A DNA stretch of 64,000 nt from assembly GCF_902506105.1 (NCBI RefSeq), contig NZ_LR733304.1:930001-994000 (forward strand), given 5' to 3'. This document shows positions 1 through 13,412 of this stretch, piece after piece (positions within the stretch are counted from its first letter, which is position 1; each line of letters begins with the position of its first letter). The position numbers were made by a program, and so were the translations under genes. Source of the DNA: Aeromicrobium sp. 9AM. GTDB lineage: Bacteria > Actinomycetota > Actinomycetes > Propionibacteriales > Nocardioidaceae. The notes beneath the pieces were generated by a model. The model had not been told where the DNA came from. It worked only from the letters and a program-made list of their open reading frames with translations, and did not search any database.

Positions 1-30
1 CTTGCCGGGCGGTGTGTGTTCTGGCATGGA

Positions 31-70
31 CGTGACCCCCAAGATCGGTCAGACCGTGACCCCCGTCACA
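31..70 (+). promoter_or_regulatory. Direct and inverted repeats upstream of ahcY
   Basis: The 10-mer CGTGACCCCC occurs twice (31-40 and 55-64). The second copy is part of a GTGAC/GTCAC inverted repeat that ends at about 70. This looks like an operator for ahcY, but no regulator is identified and the -35/-10 elements are not clear. Confidence 0.3.
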
Positions 71-191
71 GTCCCTCGGACACCGTACGCCCGTCCGCAG
101 GACTGCGAAAGTCGGGGTCGTACCCTGTCGATTCGCTCACATGTGCCCGTCGATTCGGTGCGGACGACTACCCGCCGGTACGCTGTCGACC

Positions 192-1619
<1,428 letters not shown>

Positions 1620-1700
1620 GTCACCGCACGACATACCGCTTCGGGCGTCAGGTGTTCGCATCTGGCGCCCGTTGCTGTTCCCGGCTCCGTATCATTCACC

Positions 1701-1728
1701 CATGAGCGAGCGCAGCGAGCGAGTCATG
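1701..1728. repeat. REP-like short repeat ahead of mtrA
   Basis: A 28-base stretch begins CATGAGCGAG and ends GCGAGTCATG. It has CATGA/TCATG inverted ends around a doubled GAGCGAG unit. It lies in the 165-base gap between ahcY and mtrA and reads as a spurious MSERSERVM peptide. From memory, similar sequences recur between genes of related actinobacteria; that is not verified here. Confidence 0.35.
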
Positions 1729-1784
1729 TGGCTGGGTTCATGCGGCCGTCTCCGTATGGTGGGTTTCTTGGTGGAGAGGGCCGC

Positions 1785-2483
1785 ATGAGCTATCGACGTA
1801 CGAAGCGTGATCGCGTGCTCGTCGTCGATGATGACGCCTCGCTCGCCGAGATGCTCACGATCGTGCTCGAGGGCGAGGGCCTGACGGCTGCGGTGTGCCG
1901 CTCGGGCGACCGGGTCATGGCGGCGTTCGGCCAGTTCAAGCCCGACGTGGTCCTGCTCGACCTGATGCTTCCGGGTCTTGACGGCATGAGCGTGTGCCGG
2001 CAGATCCGTGAGAAGTCGGCGGTCCCGATCATCATGCTGACGGCCAAGTCGGACACCCCCGACGTCGTCGCGGGCCTCGAGGCCGGCGCGGACGACTACA
2101 TCACCAAGCCGTTCAAGAACACCGAGCTCGTCGCCCGCATCCGGGCCCGGCTGCGCCGGTCGGACACGCTCGCCGAGCCGCTCGTGTTCGGCGACATCGT
2201 GCTCGACCCGGCCGGCCACACCGTGACCCGCAAGGGCGAGCCGCTCGAGCTCACGCCGCTGGAGTTCGACCTGCTGGCCTGCCTGCTCAGCGACCCCGCA
2301 CAGGTCTTCACCCGCGAGACGCTCCTGCAGAAGGTCTGGGGCTACCACCACCCCGGCGACACCAAGCTCGTCAACGTCCACATGACGCGCCTCAGGTCGA
2401 AGATCGAGGACGACGCCGAGAACCCGCAGATCATTCGCACCGTGCGTGGCGTCGGCTACCAGGCGATCACGCCGCCGGCATGA
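1785..2483 (+). CDS. mtrA: Two-component response regulator MtrA
   Basis: OmpR/PhoB-family DNA-binding response regulator that couples cell-wall remodelling and division to chromosome replication in Actinobacteria. The receiver domain (about residues 9-122) shows the acidic pair D15/D16, phosphoacceptor D59 in LLDLMLPG and K108. A winged-helix effector domain follows and ends with the typical RTVRGVGYQ strand. The ATG at 1785 is preceded by GGAGAGGG at good spacing and gives the normal family length (232 residues); the longer frame from 1728 runs into the repeat at 1701-1728. It is cotranscribed with mtrB, 28 bases downstream. Confidence 0.96.
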   Translation: MSYRRTKRDRVLVVDDDASLAEMLTIVLEGEGLTAAVCRSGDRVMAAFGQFKPDVVLLDLMLPGLDGMSVCRQIREKSAVPIIMLTAKSDTPDVVAGLEAGADDYITKPFKNTELVARIRARLRRSDTLAEPLVFGDIVLDPAGHTVTRKGEPLELTPLEFDLLACLLSDPAQVFTRETLLQKVWGYHHPGDTKLVNVHMTRLRSKIEDDAENPQIIRTVRGVGYQAITPPA

Positions 2484-2511
2484 CTCGGCAACGTCCCACC
2501 GCCGGTGCCCG

Positions 2512-4041
2512 ATGCGGCGCCTGACACGCATCTGGCGTCGGTCGATCCAGGCCCGCGTCGTGACGAGCACGATCGTGCTGAGCGCGCTCGTGATCTCGCT
2601 GACCGGCTGGGCCCTCCTGCGAGACGTGGCCGGCGGCCTGGCCGACAGCCGGAGGGTTGCGGCGATCTCCGAGGCACGGTCGGGCTTCGACTACGCACAG
2701 ACCCAGCTCGACGCGACGGTCGAGACCGAGCCGGCGACCCAGTCGCAGGCCTTGACCCAGATGGTCGACTCGCTCACGAGCTCGCGCGGCGCCAAGCGTA
2801 CGTACGAGCTGGTGCTCGAGGGCCCGTTGCTGACCGGTGGCGGTGAGGTCCCCGTACGCTCGTCGGCCGCGATCGAGCCGGGCTCCCTCCCGTCAGACCT
2901 CGACCGGGCCGTCAGGGACAAGCCGGGCACCTACTGGCGCTACTCCGACCTCTCCCTCCTCGGCTCGTCAGGCGCGGATCCCGCGGTGGTGGTCGGCAGC
3001 CAGCTGCGCGCGCCCGGCACGGGCGACACGTACGCGCTGTACTACCTGTTCTCGATGGAGGACCAGCAGGAGACCCTCGACCTCGTGCGCCGGGCGCTGC
3101 TGCTCGGCGGACTGGCGATGGTCCTGATGGTCGGCGGGGTTGCCTGGCTCGTCTCCCGCCAGGTGCTCGATCCCGTACGTCTCGCGCGTCGCATCGCCGA
3201 GCGCTATGCCAGCGGCAATCTCGAGCAGCGCATGCACGTCAGTGGCGAGGACGACATCGCCCGCCTCAGCTCGTCGTTCAACCAGATGGCGGCGAGCCTG
3301 CAGAACCAGATCCGCCGCCTGGAGAACCTCTCGAGGCTGCAGCAGCGCTTCGTCTCGGATGTCTCTCACGAGCTGCGCACCCCGCTCACGACCGTGCAGA
3401 TGGCCAGCGAGGTGCTCTACGACTCACGCGACCGGTTCGACCCGCAGACCGCGCGATCGGCCGAGCTGCTCAAGGGCGAGCTCGACCGGTTTGAGTCGTT
3501 GCTCTCGGACCTGCTCGACCTGAGCCGGTTCGACGCGGGCGCGGCCAAGCTCGAGCTCGACACGATCGACCTCAGCCAGGTCGCCAAGCAGTCCGCGGAC
3601 GACACGATGCTGGCGCGCAAGGGCATCGACGTACGCCTCCTGGGTGTCGAGGAGCCGGCGATCGTCGAGGCCGACATCCGCCGGATCGACCGGATCGTGC
3701 GCAACCTGCTGACGAACGCCGCCAAGTACAGCGGGTCGCCGCGCGTCGAGATCGAGGTCGCCCAGAACGAGCACTGCGTCTCGCTCGCCGTGCGCGACTT
3801 CGGCGTCGGGCTTTCCGGCGACGAGAACCTGCGCGTCTTCGACCGGTTCTGGCGTGCCGATCCCGCACGTACGCAGGGCGGCACGGGGCTCGGCCTCGCG
3901 ATCTCCCGCGAGGACGCGGCGCTGCACGGCGGGACGCTGCAGGCGTGGGGCCGGCCAGGCGAGGGCAGCGAGTTCGTCCTCACGATCCCGAAGCCCGAGG
4001 GCACCGCCAAGTTCCCGGCCATCACGTCGGTGTTCGCATGA
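2512..4041 (+). CDS. mtrB: Sensor histidine kinase MtrB
   Basis: Membrane sensor kinase partner of MtrA. Order of parts: N-terminal membrane helix (about 15-36), an extracytoplasmic sensor of about 150 residues, second helix (about 197-214), HAMP linker, HisKA with H286 in DVSHELRTPL, then the HATPase with N-box NLLTNAAKYS and glycine boxes FGVGLSG and GGTGLGLAI. The start at 2512 places the first basic residues directly before the membrane helix. Its stop overlaps the lpqB start (ATGA), indicating translational coupling. Confidence 0.95.
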   Translation: MRRLTRIWRRSIQARVVTSTIVLSALVISLTGWALLRDVAGGLADSRRVAAISEARSGFDYAQTQLDATVETEPATQSQALTQMVDSLTSSRGAKRTYELVLEGPLLTGGGEVPVRSSAAIEPGSLPSDLDRAVRDKPGTYWRYSDLSLLGSSGADPAVVVGSQLRAPGTGDTYALYYLFSMEDQQETLDLVRRALLLGGLAMVLMVGGVAWLVSRQVLDPVRLARRIAERYASGNLEQRMHVSGEDDIARLSSSFNQMAASLQNQIRRLENLSRLQQRFVSDVSHELRTPLTTVQMASEVLYDSRDRFDPQTARSAELLKGELDRFESLLSDLLDLSRFDAGAAKLELDTIDLSQVAKQSADDTMLARKGIDVRLLGVEEPAIVEADIRRIDRIVRNLLTNAAKYSGSPRVEIEVAQNEHCVSLAVRDFGVGLSGDENLRVFDRFWRADPARTQGGTGLGLAISREDAALHGGTLQAWGRPGEGSEFVLTIPKPEGTAKFPAITSVFA

Positions 4042-5792
4042 AGACCCGGACCGTACGCTGCGCTGTGCTCGCTGTCGGGACGCTGCTTGCGGTGTCGGCG
4101 TGTGCAGGCATCCCGTCGTCGGGCCCGGTGACCAAGGTGGCCGACGACGGCGGACTCGGCGAGAGCACCGTGCGCTACACGCCGGCCCGGCCGGCCGAAG
4201 GCGCCTCGCCCCGGGAGATCGTGCGCGGCTACCTCGACGCGATGCTGGCCTATCCCGCGTCTTCCGGCACCGCCACCGCGTTCCTCACCCCCGCAGGGGC
4301 CAAGGAGTGGAGCCCGTCCGCCGGGGTGCGGGTCTACTCATCCGTCGGGCTCGCCGGGCCGACGCTCGCCGCAGGTGAGGATGCCGAGACGACCGACAAG
4401 GCTCGCAATCCGGTCGACGTCGTGACCCGACTCGTCGAGGACGCCAGGCTCGACCGCCAGGGCCACTACACCCGTCGGGCCCGTCCTGCGGCGGTCACCT
4501 ACCGCCTCGAGCGGGTCGACAGCGAGTGGCGCATCGCCAATCCGCAGGCCGGGCTCCTGGTCAGCCGCAAGTTCTTCGACGACTACTTCCGGCCGTTCAA
4601 CATCTACAACTTCGACCGGCCCGGCCAGCGGCTCGTGCCCGATCCCATTCACGTCCTGGTCGGCGACCAGTTGGCCACGGGTCTCGTCACCAGCCTCGCC
4701 AGGGGACCGGCCGGGCCGACGGCCGCCGCGGTCCGCACGTACGTCCCCCCGTTGAACACGTTGCGGCCGTCCGTGCCGGTGTCCGCCCAGGGTGTTGCGG
4801 ACGTGGAGTTCAACGCCGACTTCGCGGCGATGAGCGAGGCGGCCGAGAACCATCTGTCGGCCCAGCTCGTGTGGACGCTGCGCCAGGTCAGTGACGTGAC
4901 CGCAGTACGTCTTGCCGGCTCCGCGGGCGTCCTGTCCGGCGGTGGCGCCGCCGTGCAGGACATCACCTCCTGGGGCGGCTACGGGCCGAGTGTCGCGCGC
5001 GGGCACGCCTACGCGCTGAGGGGCGACCGGGTCGTGCAGATCGACGGCGACCGGATCAAGCGACTCAGCGGGGCCTGGGGCAAGGACGCGCGTGGTGCCG
5101 TGGCCGTGGGCGTGTCCGAGGACGGCGTTGCCGGGGTGCTGCCCGGCCGCCGGGTCGTGCGGGTCACCGATCGCAAGGGCGGCGCAGCGCGTACGTTCGC
5201 CGGCGCGCGATTCATCACGCCCCACTGGGACGGCGACGGCCATGCCTGGCTGGTCGATCGCGCAGGCTCGCGGACCCGCGTGCGACTCGTGACCGACGAC
5301 CAGATCCGTACGCTCGATGTCGGCAACCTGGCCGGGCTCGACGTCAGGACGTTCGACCTGTCGCCCGACGGCTCCCGCTACGCCGTCACGGTGCAGGGGC
5401 CGGACGGGTCGTCGATCCGGATCGGCTGGGTCAGGCGCGACACCCAGGACCGCATCCTGGGGCTCGGCGACGCGTCGCGGGTCTACACGACAGCCCGGTC
5501 GCCGCGATCGGTCACCTGGTCATCCGGGACCGAGCTGAGCTACTTCGCCGACAGCCAGTCGGGGCGGCAGGTCTACACCACGACGATCGACGGGTCCTCG
5601 ACGTCCGGCGGCCTGGCTCGCGGCGGAGCGTTGCTGCCCGACGTCAGCGCCAGCACGTTGGCGATCGGCACCGGGCCGACCCCTGACCGCTACGCGGTCG
5701 ACGCCCGCGATCGGCTGTGGTTCCTGGCCGCGGGGGAGTCGTGGCGGTTGCTCAGCGACTCCCGATTCACAAGCCTCACGTACGGCCGCTGA
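4038..5792 (+). CDS. lpqB: Lipoprotein LpqB
   Basis: Predicted exported lipoprotein of 584 residues. In Actinobacteria LpqB sits next to MtrB and is known to modulate MtrAB signalling in cell-wall and division control. The sequence shows a basic n-region, a hydrophobic core and a lipobox with C22 (LAVSAC). A GerMN-like sporulation/germination domain follows (roughly 60-300), then a beta-propeller-like C-terminal half. It overlaps mtrB by four bases (ATGA). Confidence 0.93.
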   Translation: MKTRTVRCAVLAVGTLLAVSACAGIPSSGPVTKVADDGGLGESTVRYTPARPAEGASPREIVRGYLDAMLAYPASSGTATAFLTPAGAKEWSPSAGVRVYSSVGLAGPTLAAGEDAETTDKARNPVDVVTRLVEDARLDRQGHYTRRARPAAVTYRLERVDSEWRIANPQAGLLVSRKFFDDYFRPFNIYNFDRPGQRLVPDPIHVLVGDQLATGLVTSLARGPAGPTAAAVRTYVPPLNTLRPSVPVSAQGVADVEFNADFAAMSEAAENHLSAQLVWTLRQVSDVTAVRLAGSAGVLSGGGAAVQDITSWGGYGPSVARGHAYALRGDRVVQIDGDRIKRLSGAWGKDARGAVAVGVSEDGVAGVLPGRRVVRVTDRKGGAARTFAGARFITPHWDGDGHAWLVDRAGSRTRVRLVTDDQIRTLDVGNLAGLDVRTFDLSPDGSRYAVTVQGPDGSSIRIGWVRRDTQDRILGLGDASRVYTTARSPRSVTWSSGTELSYFADSQSGRQVYTTTIDGSSTSGGLARGGALLPDVSASTLAIGTGPTPDRYAVDARDRLWFLAAGESWRLLSDSRFTSLTYGR

Positions 5793-5851
5793 CGTCCACA
5801 GTCGCCGACCGGCCGCGTGCCGTGCCGTCCGCGAACGGTGATGCTCGGTGG

Positions 5852-6562
5852 ATGCGTGAGCTCCTGATCCCGGCCGCGGACCTCCTGCTCGGCGCCCAGT
5901 GCCCGGGCTGCGGACGGCCGGCGCTGACCGTCTGTCGTACGTGTGGTGACGCGATCAGCCCCGATCCGGTCGTCACGTGGCCGGAGCCGTGCCCGGCCAT
6001 GCTGCGGCGGCCCGAGCGGGTGCCACCGGTCGCCGCCGGCGCCAACGCCGACGTGCTGCGCCGGGTGCTGGTGGCGTGGAAGGAGGCCGGCAACACCCGG
6101 TTGACCTCGGTGCTCGACCACCTCCTCGCGGCGGCCGTCATCGAGCACGCACGCCCGGGAATCGCCGTCGCGCTCGTACCGGTCCCGACGTCGCGCCGCA
6201 GCAGGCGCGAGCGAGGCTGCGACCTCGTCGACGAGCTCGCCCGCTCGGCCGGTCGCCTGCTGCGGCAGGTGGGTGTCGACACGCGGGTCGTGCAGTCACT
6301 GGCTCCGGCCAGGGCGACAGCCGACCAGGTCGGCCTCGGCGCGGCCGAGCGGGCCCGCAACCTTCACGGCGCGTTCAGGCTGCGCACCGACCGGCACCTG
6401 GCGGACCGCGACGTCGTGGTCGTCGACGACATCCTGACGACCGGCGCGACGGTCTCGGAGGCCGTACGAGCACTGAGCGCGGCACGTCGTCGACCGGTCG
6501 GGATCGCGGTGGTCGCCGCCACGCCTCGCATTCCAACGAACATTCCTGAGCATCGCTCATGA
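5852..6562 (+). CDS. ComF family phosphoribosyltransferase-like protein
   Basis: 236-residue ComF-type protein. An N-terminal four-cysteine zinc site (C17, C20, C28, C31) is followed by a type I phosphoribosyltransferase fold with the PRPP-binding loop VVVVDDILTTGAT (188-200). ComF proteins are needed for DNA uptake in competent bacteria; the role in this lineage is unproven, though the position between lpqB and hpf is conserved (Rv3242c equivalent). The ATG at 5852 places the cysteines at the expected distance. Confidence 0.9.
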   Translation: MRELLIPAADLLLGAQCPGCGRPALTVCRTCGDAISPDPVVTWPEPCPAMLRRPERVPPVAAGANADVLRRVLVAWKEAGNTRLTSVLDHLLAAAVIEHARPGIAVALVPVPTSRRSRRERGCDLVDELARSAGRLLRQVGVDTRVVQSLAPARATADQVGLGAAERARNLHGAFRLRTDRHLADRDVVVVDDILTTGATVSEAVRALSAARRRPVGIAVVAATPRIPTNIPEHRS

Positions 6563-6667
6563 GTTTGTCGGCGGCTCTGGTGATTCCTTGGAGGGCGGTC
6601 TAACGTCACAGGTATGGCATGAAGGCTGCGCTGAATTTCGGGCGCGACACCGAGGCAAGGGGTTCCC

Positions 6668-7294
6668 ATGGAAATTGTCGTCAACGGTCGCAACAGTGAG
6701 ATCTCCGAGCGGTTCCGCGAGCACGTCGAGGAAAAGCTTCTCCGGCTCGAGAAGTACGACTCCCGCCAGAAGATCAGCCGCGTGGAGGTCGAGGTCACGC
6801 ACGAGAAGAATCCCCGCCAGCAGGACACCGCGGCCAAGGTCGAGATGACGTTGCGCTCCAGGGGCCCGGCCGTACGCGCCGAAGCCGCCTCCACCGACCA
6901 GCACTCGGCGCTCGATGCCGCGATCGACAAGCTCGAGTCGCGCCTGCGTCGCTCGGTCGACCGTGGCCGGATCCATCACGGCCGGCACGCCCCGAGGTCG
7001 CTGTCGACGGCCGCCGCGGAGCTTCCGCTGGAGGGCCTGTCCGACGCCGAGCCCGACGAGGACGTCCCCACGGGCCAGTCCTCGCCGATCGCCGCCGAGG
7101 GCGACTGCCCGATCGTGGTGCGCGAGAAGACGCACCAGGCGCCCCCGATGACCCTGGACCAGGCGATGTACGAGATGGAGCTCGTCGGGCACGATTTCTA
7201 CCTGTTCCTCGAGAAGGACTCGATGCGTCCCAGCGTGGTCTACCTGCGCAAGGGATACGACTACGGCGTCATCCATCTGGACGTGACGGAGTAG
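6668..7294 (+). CDS. hpf: Ribosome hibernation promoting factor, long form
   Basis: 208-residue long-type HPF/RaiA homologue that binds the 30S subunit and drives 100S ribosome dimers in stationary phase or stress. The N-terminal S30AE domain (about 1-105; start MEIVVNGRNSEISERFREHV) is followed by a linker and the C-terminal dimerisation domain (about 145-208) with FYLFLEKDSMRPSVVYLRKG. The start has an AGGGG motif 6 bases upstream. It is the Rv3241c equivalent in the conserved block before secA. Confidence 0.95.
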   Translation: MEIVVNGRNSEISERFREHVEEKLLRLEKYDSRQKISRVEVEVTHEKNPRQQDTAAKVEMTLRSRGPAVRAEAASTDQHSALDAAIDKLESRLRRSVDRGRIHHGRHAPRSLSTAAAELPLEGLSDAEPDEDVPTGQSSPIAAEGDCPIVVREKTHQAPPMTLDQAMYEMELVGHDFYLFLEKDSMRPSVVYLRKGYDYGVIHLDVTE

Positions 7295-7336
7295 CAGGAC
7301 GACGCAAACTGGCCCCCGACGTGGCATGATCAGGAC

Positions 7337-7999
7337 GTGACTTCTCGGGGTGACAGCATTCGGGTGCTCCTGGTCGACGACCAGGAGCTGTTCCGACGTG
7401 GTGTCAAGATGGTGCTGGGCGCCGACGACACGCTCGAGCTCGAAGAGGTCGACGACGGCGACAAGGCCCTGGAGATGGTCGCCGAGAACCCTTACGACAT
7501 CGTGCTGCTCGACGTACGCATGCCGGGTCGCAGCGGGGTCGAGGTCTGTGCGGCCATCAAGGAGATCTCTCCGACGACCGGCATCATCATGCTCACGGCG
7601 AGCGACGACGAGTCCGACCTCTACGAGTCGATCCGCAGCGGTGCCTCCGGCTACCTGCTCAAGGACGGTTCGACGTACGAGCAGGTGGCCGAGGCCGTCC
7701 GCCTCGTGGCGTCTGGCCAGTCGCTGATCAGCCCCAGCATGGCGACCAAGCTGCTCGACGAGTTCGTCCACATGTCCAAGAGTCCTGCGCCGACGACCAA
7801 CCTCACGCCCCGCGAGCTCGGCGTGCTGCGTCACGTCGCACGCGGTCGCAGCAACCGTGAGATCGCCGAAGAGCTGTTCATCAGCGAGAACACCGTCAAG
7901 AACCACATCCGCAACATCCTCGAGAAGCTGCAGATGAAGTCCCGCATGGAGGCGGCGATGTACGCCGTCCGCAGCAAGCTCGTCGACGACATCCCTTAA
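7337..7999 (+). CDS. NarL/FixJ-family response regulator
   Basis: 220-residue response regulator with a receiver domain (acidic D14/D15, phosphoacceptor D59 in LLDVRMPG) and a LuxR-type HTH (about 150-212; NLTPRELGVLRHVARGRSNREIAEEL up to the recognition helix). GTG start. No histidine kinase is adjacent, so it is an orphan within this window; the ligand and regulon are unknown. Confidence 0.93.
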   Translation: MTSRGDSIRVLLVDDQELFRRGVKMVLGADDTLELEEVDDGDKALEMVAENPYDIVLLDVRMPGRSGVEVCAAIKEISPTTGIIMLTASDDESDLYESIRSGASGYLLKDGSTYEQVAEAVRLVASGQSLISPSMATKLLDEFVHMSKSPAPTTNLTPRELGVLRHVARGRSNREIAEELFISENTVKNHIRNILEKLQMKSRMEAAMYAVRSKLVDDIP

Positions 8000-8028
8000 T
8001 GTCACACGGCTAGACGACGATCGGGTCC

Positions 8029-9240
8029 ATGCAGCTGACCACGACGCAAGCCCGGCGAATCGCTCTGGGCGCGCAGGGGTTCACCCGCCCGCGCCCCGGT
8101 CTCGATGCTGAGGTCGGCTCGCGGCACCTCAACCGGGTCATCGAGCGACTGGGCTTCTTCCAGATCGACTCGGTCAACGTGCTCGTCAGGGCGCACTACA
8201 TGCCGCTGTTCTCGCGGCTCGGACCCTACGACCGCGAGCTCTTGCACCGCGCGGCGGCGCGCCGGCCGAGGCGGCTGTTCGAGTACTGGGCGCACGAGGC
8301 CGCCCTCGTCGACGTCAACCTCTGGCAGGCGTTCCAGTTCCGGATGCAGGCCGGGGCCCGCATGTGGGGCAACATGGCGCGGATCAGCCGCGAGAAGCCG
8401 GAGTTCGTCACCTGGGTGCTGGACGAGGTGCGCGCGAAGGGCCCGCTGACGGCTCGGGAGATCGAGCACGACGCGCCGCGCGACAAGGACAACTGGGGCT
8501 GGAACTGGTCCGAGGTCAAGATGGCGCTGGAGTACCTCTTCTACAAGGGCCAGGTCACCGCCGCGCGGCGCAACTCGGCGTTCGAGCGGGTCTACGACCT
8601 GCCCGAGCGCGTCATCCCGGCGACCCAGTTCGACGGGCCGCCGCTCGACTCGGCCGAGGCCCATCGCCTGCTGGTCGGGCATGCGGCCCGTGCCCTCGGC
8701 GTCGGCACCGCCCAGTGCCTGCGTGACTACTTCCGCATGGCGCCGGAGCCGACCAAGGCAGCCATCGACCAGCTGGTCGAGGCCGGCGAGCTCGTCCCCG
8801 CCACGATCGCGGGCTGGAAGCGCCCTGCCTACCTGCATCGCGACGCCGTGCGGCCGCGCAAGGTGACCGCCCGCGCCCTGCTGAGCCCGTTCGACCCCTT
8901 GGTGTTCGAGCGCACGCGCACCGAGCAGCTGTTCGACTTCCGCTACCGCATCGAGATCTACGTCCCGGCCGAGAAGCGGGTGCACGGCTACTACGTCCTG
9001 CCGTTCCTGCTGGGCGACCGGCTCGTCGCGCGGGTCGACCTCAAGGCTGACCGGCAGGCAGGGTCGCTGATCGTCCACGGCGCCTGGGCCGAGTCGCACG
9101 CCCCTGACGAGACGGCCGACGAGCTCGCGGCAGAGCTGCGGCTCATGGCGACCTGGCTCGGGCTGGAGACCGTCACGCCGCCGGTCAAGGGTGATCTGGC
9201 CGGGGAACTCACGGCATCGCTTGCGCGTCACCTAGACTGA
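8029..9240 (+). CDS. Winged-helix YcaQ-like (crosslink-repair DNA glycosylase family) protein
   Basis: 403-residue member of the YcaQ/AlkX family (winged helix-turn-helix DNA-binding family). E. coli YcaQ unhooks interstrand crosslinks; whether this member does the same is inference. The N-terminal part contains the typical LGFFQIDSVNVLVRAHYMP segment, the middle has YFRM and the C-terminal third has the family block LLSPFDPLVFERTR. It sits alone between a response regulator and secA. Confidence 0.85.
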   Translation: MQLTTTQARRIALGAQGFTRPRPGLDAEVGSRHLNRVIERLGFFQIDSVNVLVRAHYMPLFSRLGPYDRELLHRAAARRPRRLFEYWAHEAALVDVNLWQAFQFRMQAGARMWGNMARISREKPEFVTWVLDEVRAKGPLTAREIEHDAPRDKDNWGWNWSEVKMALEYLFYKGQVTAARRNSAFERVYDLPERVIPATQFDGPPLDSAEAHRLLVGHAARALGVGTAQCLRDYFRMAPEPTKAAIDQLVEAGELVPATIAGWKRPAYLHRDAVRPRKVTARALLSPFDPLVFERTRTEQLFDFRYRIEIYVPAEKRVHGYYVLPFLLGDRLVARVDLKADRQAGSLIVHGAWAESHAPDETADELAAELRLMATWLGLETVTPPVKGDLAGELTASLARHLD

Positions 9241-9288
9241 ACAGGCTCTCAAACTTTTTCGCAGACTCCGTACCAGGAAGTGCATTTC

Positions 9289-12009
<2,721 letters not shown>

Positions 12010-12041
12010 CCGATTTTCGAGGCGACCCCTCGCAGTGAGGT

Positions 12042-12075
12042 CCTGAGCTCGGTGCGGGAGGGTGCCGAGCTCAGG
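12042..12075 (+). terminator. Intrinsic terminator-like hairpin after secA
   Basis: Perfect 11-bp stem CCTGAGCTCGG (12042-12052) / CCGAGCTCAGG (12065-12075) with a 12-base loop, 33 bases after the secA stop. No long U-tract follows. The rest of the gap to 12220 shows no gene. Confidence 0.7.
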
Positions 12076-12220
12076 AGTCTCTTACGGACCGTCGACGAGC
12101 TTCAGGATCAAGGTGCGGCGGCGACGCAACGTGCTTGTCGATGGTCGGTAAGTGACTCGTGAGCGTCGGTGACCGGACGCGAGACGCACGCTCACCAACG
12201 GACGCGATCGCCCTCAAGAG

Positions 12221-12703
12221 TCAGGCCCACGTCAGGGCGGTGCACTTCCAGACCCGGTCGCCTCGGTGGGTGGTCTGGAGCTCCAGGCGTACGGCGATGG
12301 CACGAGACCGGCCGCGATGCACCATGCGGCCGGCGATCTCGGCCGCGCCGTCGTGGACCATCGCGACGTGGACCGAGACGATGCGGGCGCCGTGGCCCGA
12401 GCGTGAGCGCAGCGGCACCCGCGCGTGCGCGGTGAGCCGGCTCGTCAGCTGGTCGTAGACGTCGGGCGCCATCCACGCCGCCATCTGGCGAACCGCGCGC
12501 TCGCCCGACAGCACCTCGACGAGAGCCTGCATGAACCGTGCCGCGCGTTGCCGCATGGGTCCCGCGTCGCCGCGCTCCACGGGGACCGGGAGCACGGGGC
12601 TCAGGCCCGGGAACGGCAGCGGGATCTGGCCCGGGGCCGGCTCGACCGGTCCGGCGAACGACGGTTGGAGCGAGGGGACGAGCAGGGCGGTGGCGGTCTT
12701 CAT
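12221..12703 (-). CDS. Rv3235-like conserved protein
   Basis: 160-residue protein of the Rv3235 family found downstream of secA in Actinobacteria; function unknown. After a Pro-rich N-terminal part (LPFPGLSPVLPVPVE), the C-terminal domain has the family pattern RFMQALVEVLSGERAVRQMAAW and ends in VWKCTALTWA. The ATG at 12703 overlaps the stop of the upstream LysM gene (ATGA), so the two are translationally coupled. Confidence 0.8.
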   Translation of the reverse strand: MKTATALLVPSLQPSFAGPVEPAPGQIPLPFPGLSPVLPVPVERGDAGPMRQRAARFMQALVEVLSGERAVRQMAAWMAPDVYDQLTSRLTAHARVPLRSRSGHGARIVSVHVAMVHDGAAEIAGRMVHRGRSRAIAVRLELQTTHRGDRVWKCTALTWA

Positions 12704-13293
12704 GTGGGGTCCTTCCCGAGCGGCGGAACGAGTCGTTGCGTGGGGAAGATGAGGTTGGGATCGGCGCCGATGACGTCGCGGTTGGCGGCGTGCCACTGCT
12801 CGCACGCGCGAGCGATCTCGGCCGCGCTGGCACCTGGCGGCAGCGAGCGCGCCGCGATGGCCCACAACGTGTCGCCACGGCGTACGACGACGGTGGTGGT
12901 GTGCGCGGCGGATGCCGGCGCGGCAGCCACGGGGCGGTCGGGCAGCTGCAGGCCGGTGAGGTCGTGGTGGGCCGGTCGGGACGGCGCGGCAGCCTGGTCT
13001 GCGTGCACGGGAGCCAGGGCGAGGGCGCCCGCCGTCCCGGCGAACAACGCTCGGCGCAGCAGCCGCGGCGTGATCGCCCGCACCAGTGCCGCCGGTGCGT
13101 GGACGAGCGACAAGGTGGTGGCCAGGAGCACCCAGGACGCAAGCGTCAGCTGCACCAGCTCGCCGACCGCGAGCAGGGCAGCGGGGAAGCTCTGCCCGCG
13201 CAGGTCGCCGATCATGGCGTCGGTGTCAGGAGCCAGCAGCCCGGCGCTCAGGGCGGCAAGACAGGTGAGCGCCCAGCCACTGCGTGAAACCAT
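12700..13293 (-). CDS. LysM-domain membrane protein
   Basis: 197-residue protein with hydrophobic segments at about 8-25, 37-65 and 82-97, and a C-terminal LysM motif (about 134-189; VRRGDTLWAIAARSL ... NLIFPTQRL), which should bind peptidoglycan outside the membrane. It forms an operon with the downstream Rv3235-like gene. Its upstream region carries 10-bp phased direct repeats, so regulation by a head-to-tail DNA-binding protein is plausible. Confidence 0.82.
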   Translation of the reverse strand: MVSRSGWALTCLAALSAGLLAPDTDAMIGDLRGQSFPAALLAVGELVQLTLASWVLLATTLSLVHAPAALVRAITPRLLRRALFAGTAGALALAPVHADQAAAPSRPAHHDLTGLQLPDRPVAAAPASAAHTTTVVVRRGDTLWAIAARSLPPGASAAEIARACEQWHAANRDVIGADPNLIFPTQRLVPPLGKDPT

Positions 13294-13310
13294 GCCAACC
13301 CCCCTATCAC

Positions 13311-13370
13311 CGTTTGATGACGTTTGATGCTGTTTGAATACAGAGAAGACCGTTTGTGATCGTCTGTCAA
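13311..13370. promoter_or_regulatory. 10-bp phased direct repeats (YGTTTGAWK) ahead of the LysM gene
   Basis: Three consecutive 10-mers (13311 CGTTTGATGA, 13321 CGTTTGATGC, 13331 TGTTTGAATA), a 10-base gap, then two weaker copies (13351 CGTTTGTGAT, 13361 CGTCTGTCAA). The phase is exactly one helical turn. A TTGACA-like -35 for the minus strand lies at 13370-13365. BldC-type proteins are known to bind direct repeats in head-to-tail fashion, and such a protein is encoded at 13900-14142. Confidence 0.5.
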
Positions 13371-13412
13371 CATCGTGTGCACAGGCGGATGCACCTGGGA
13401 TAGCGTTCCGGC

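Noticed and set aside
1..191. SAH riboswitch upstream of ahcY
   Set aside because: I looked for the conserved pairing elements of the SAH aptamer and did not find a convincing match. A covariance-model search would decide; a significant hit would reverse this.
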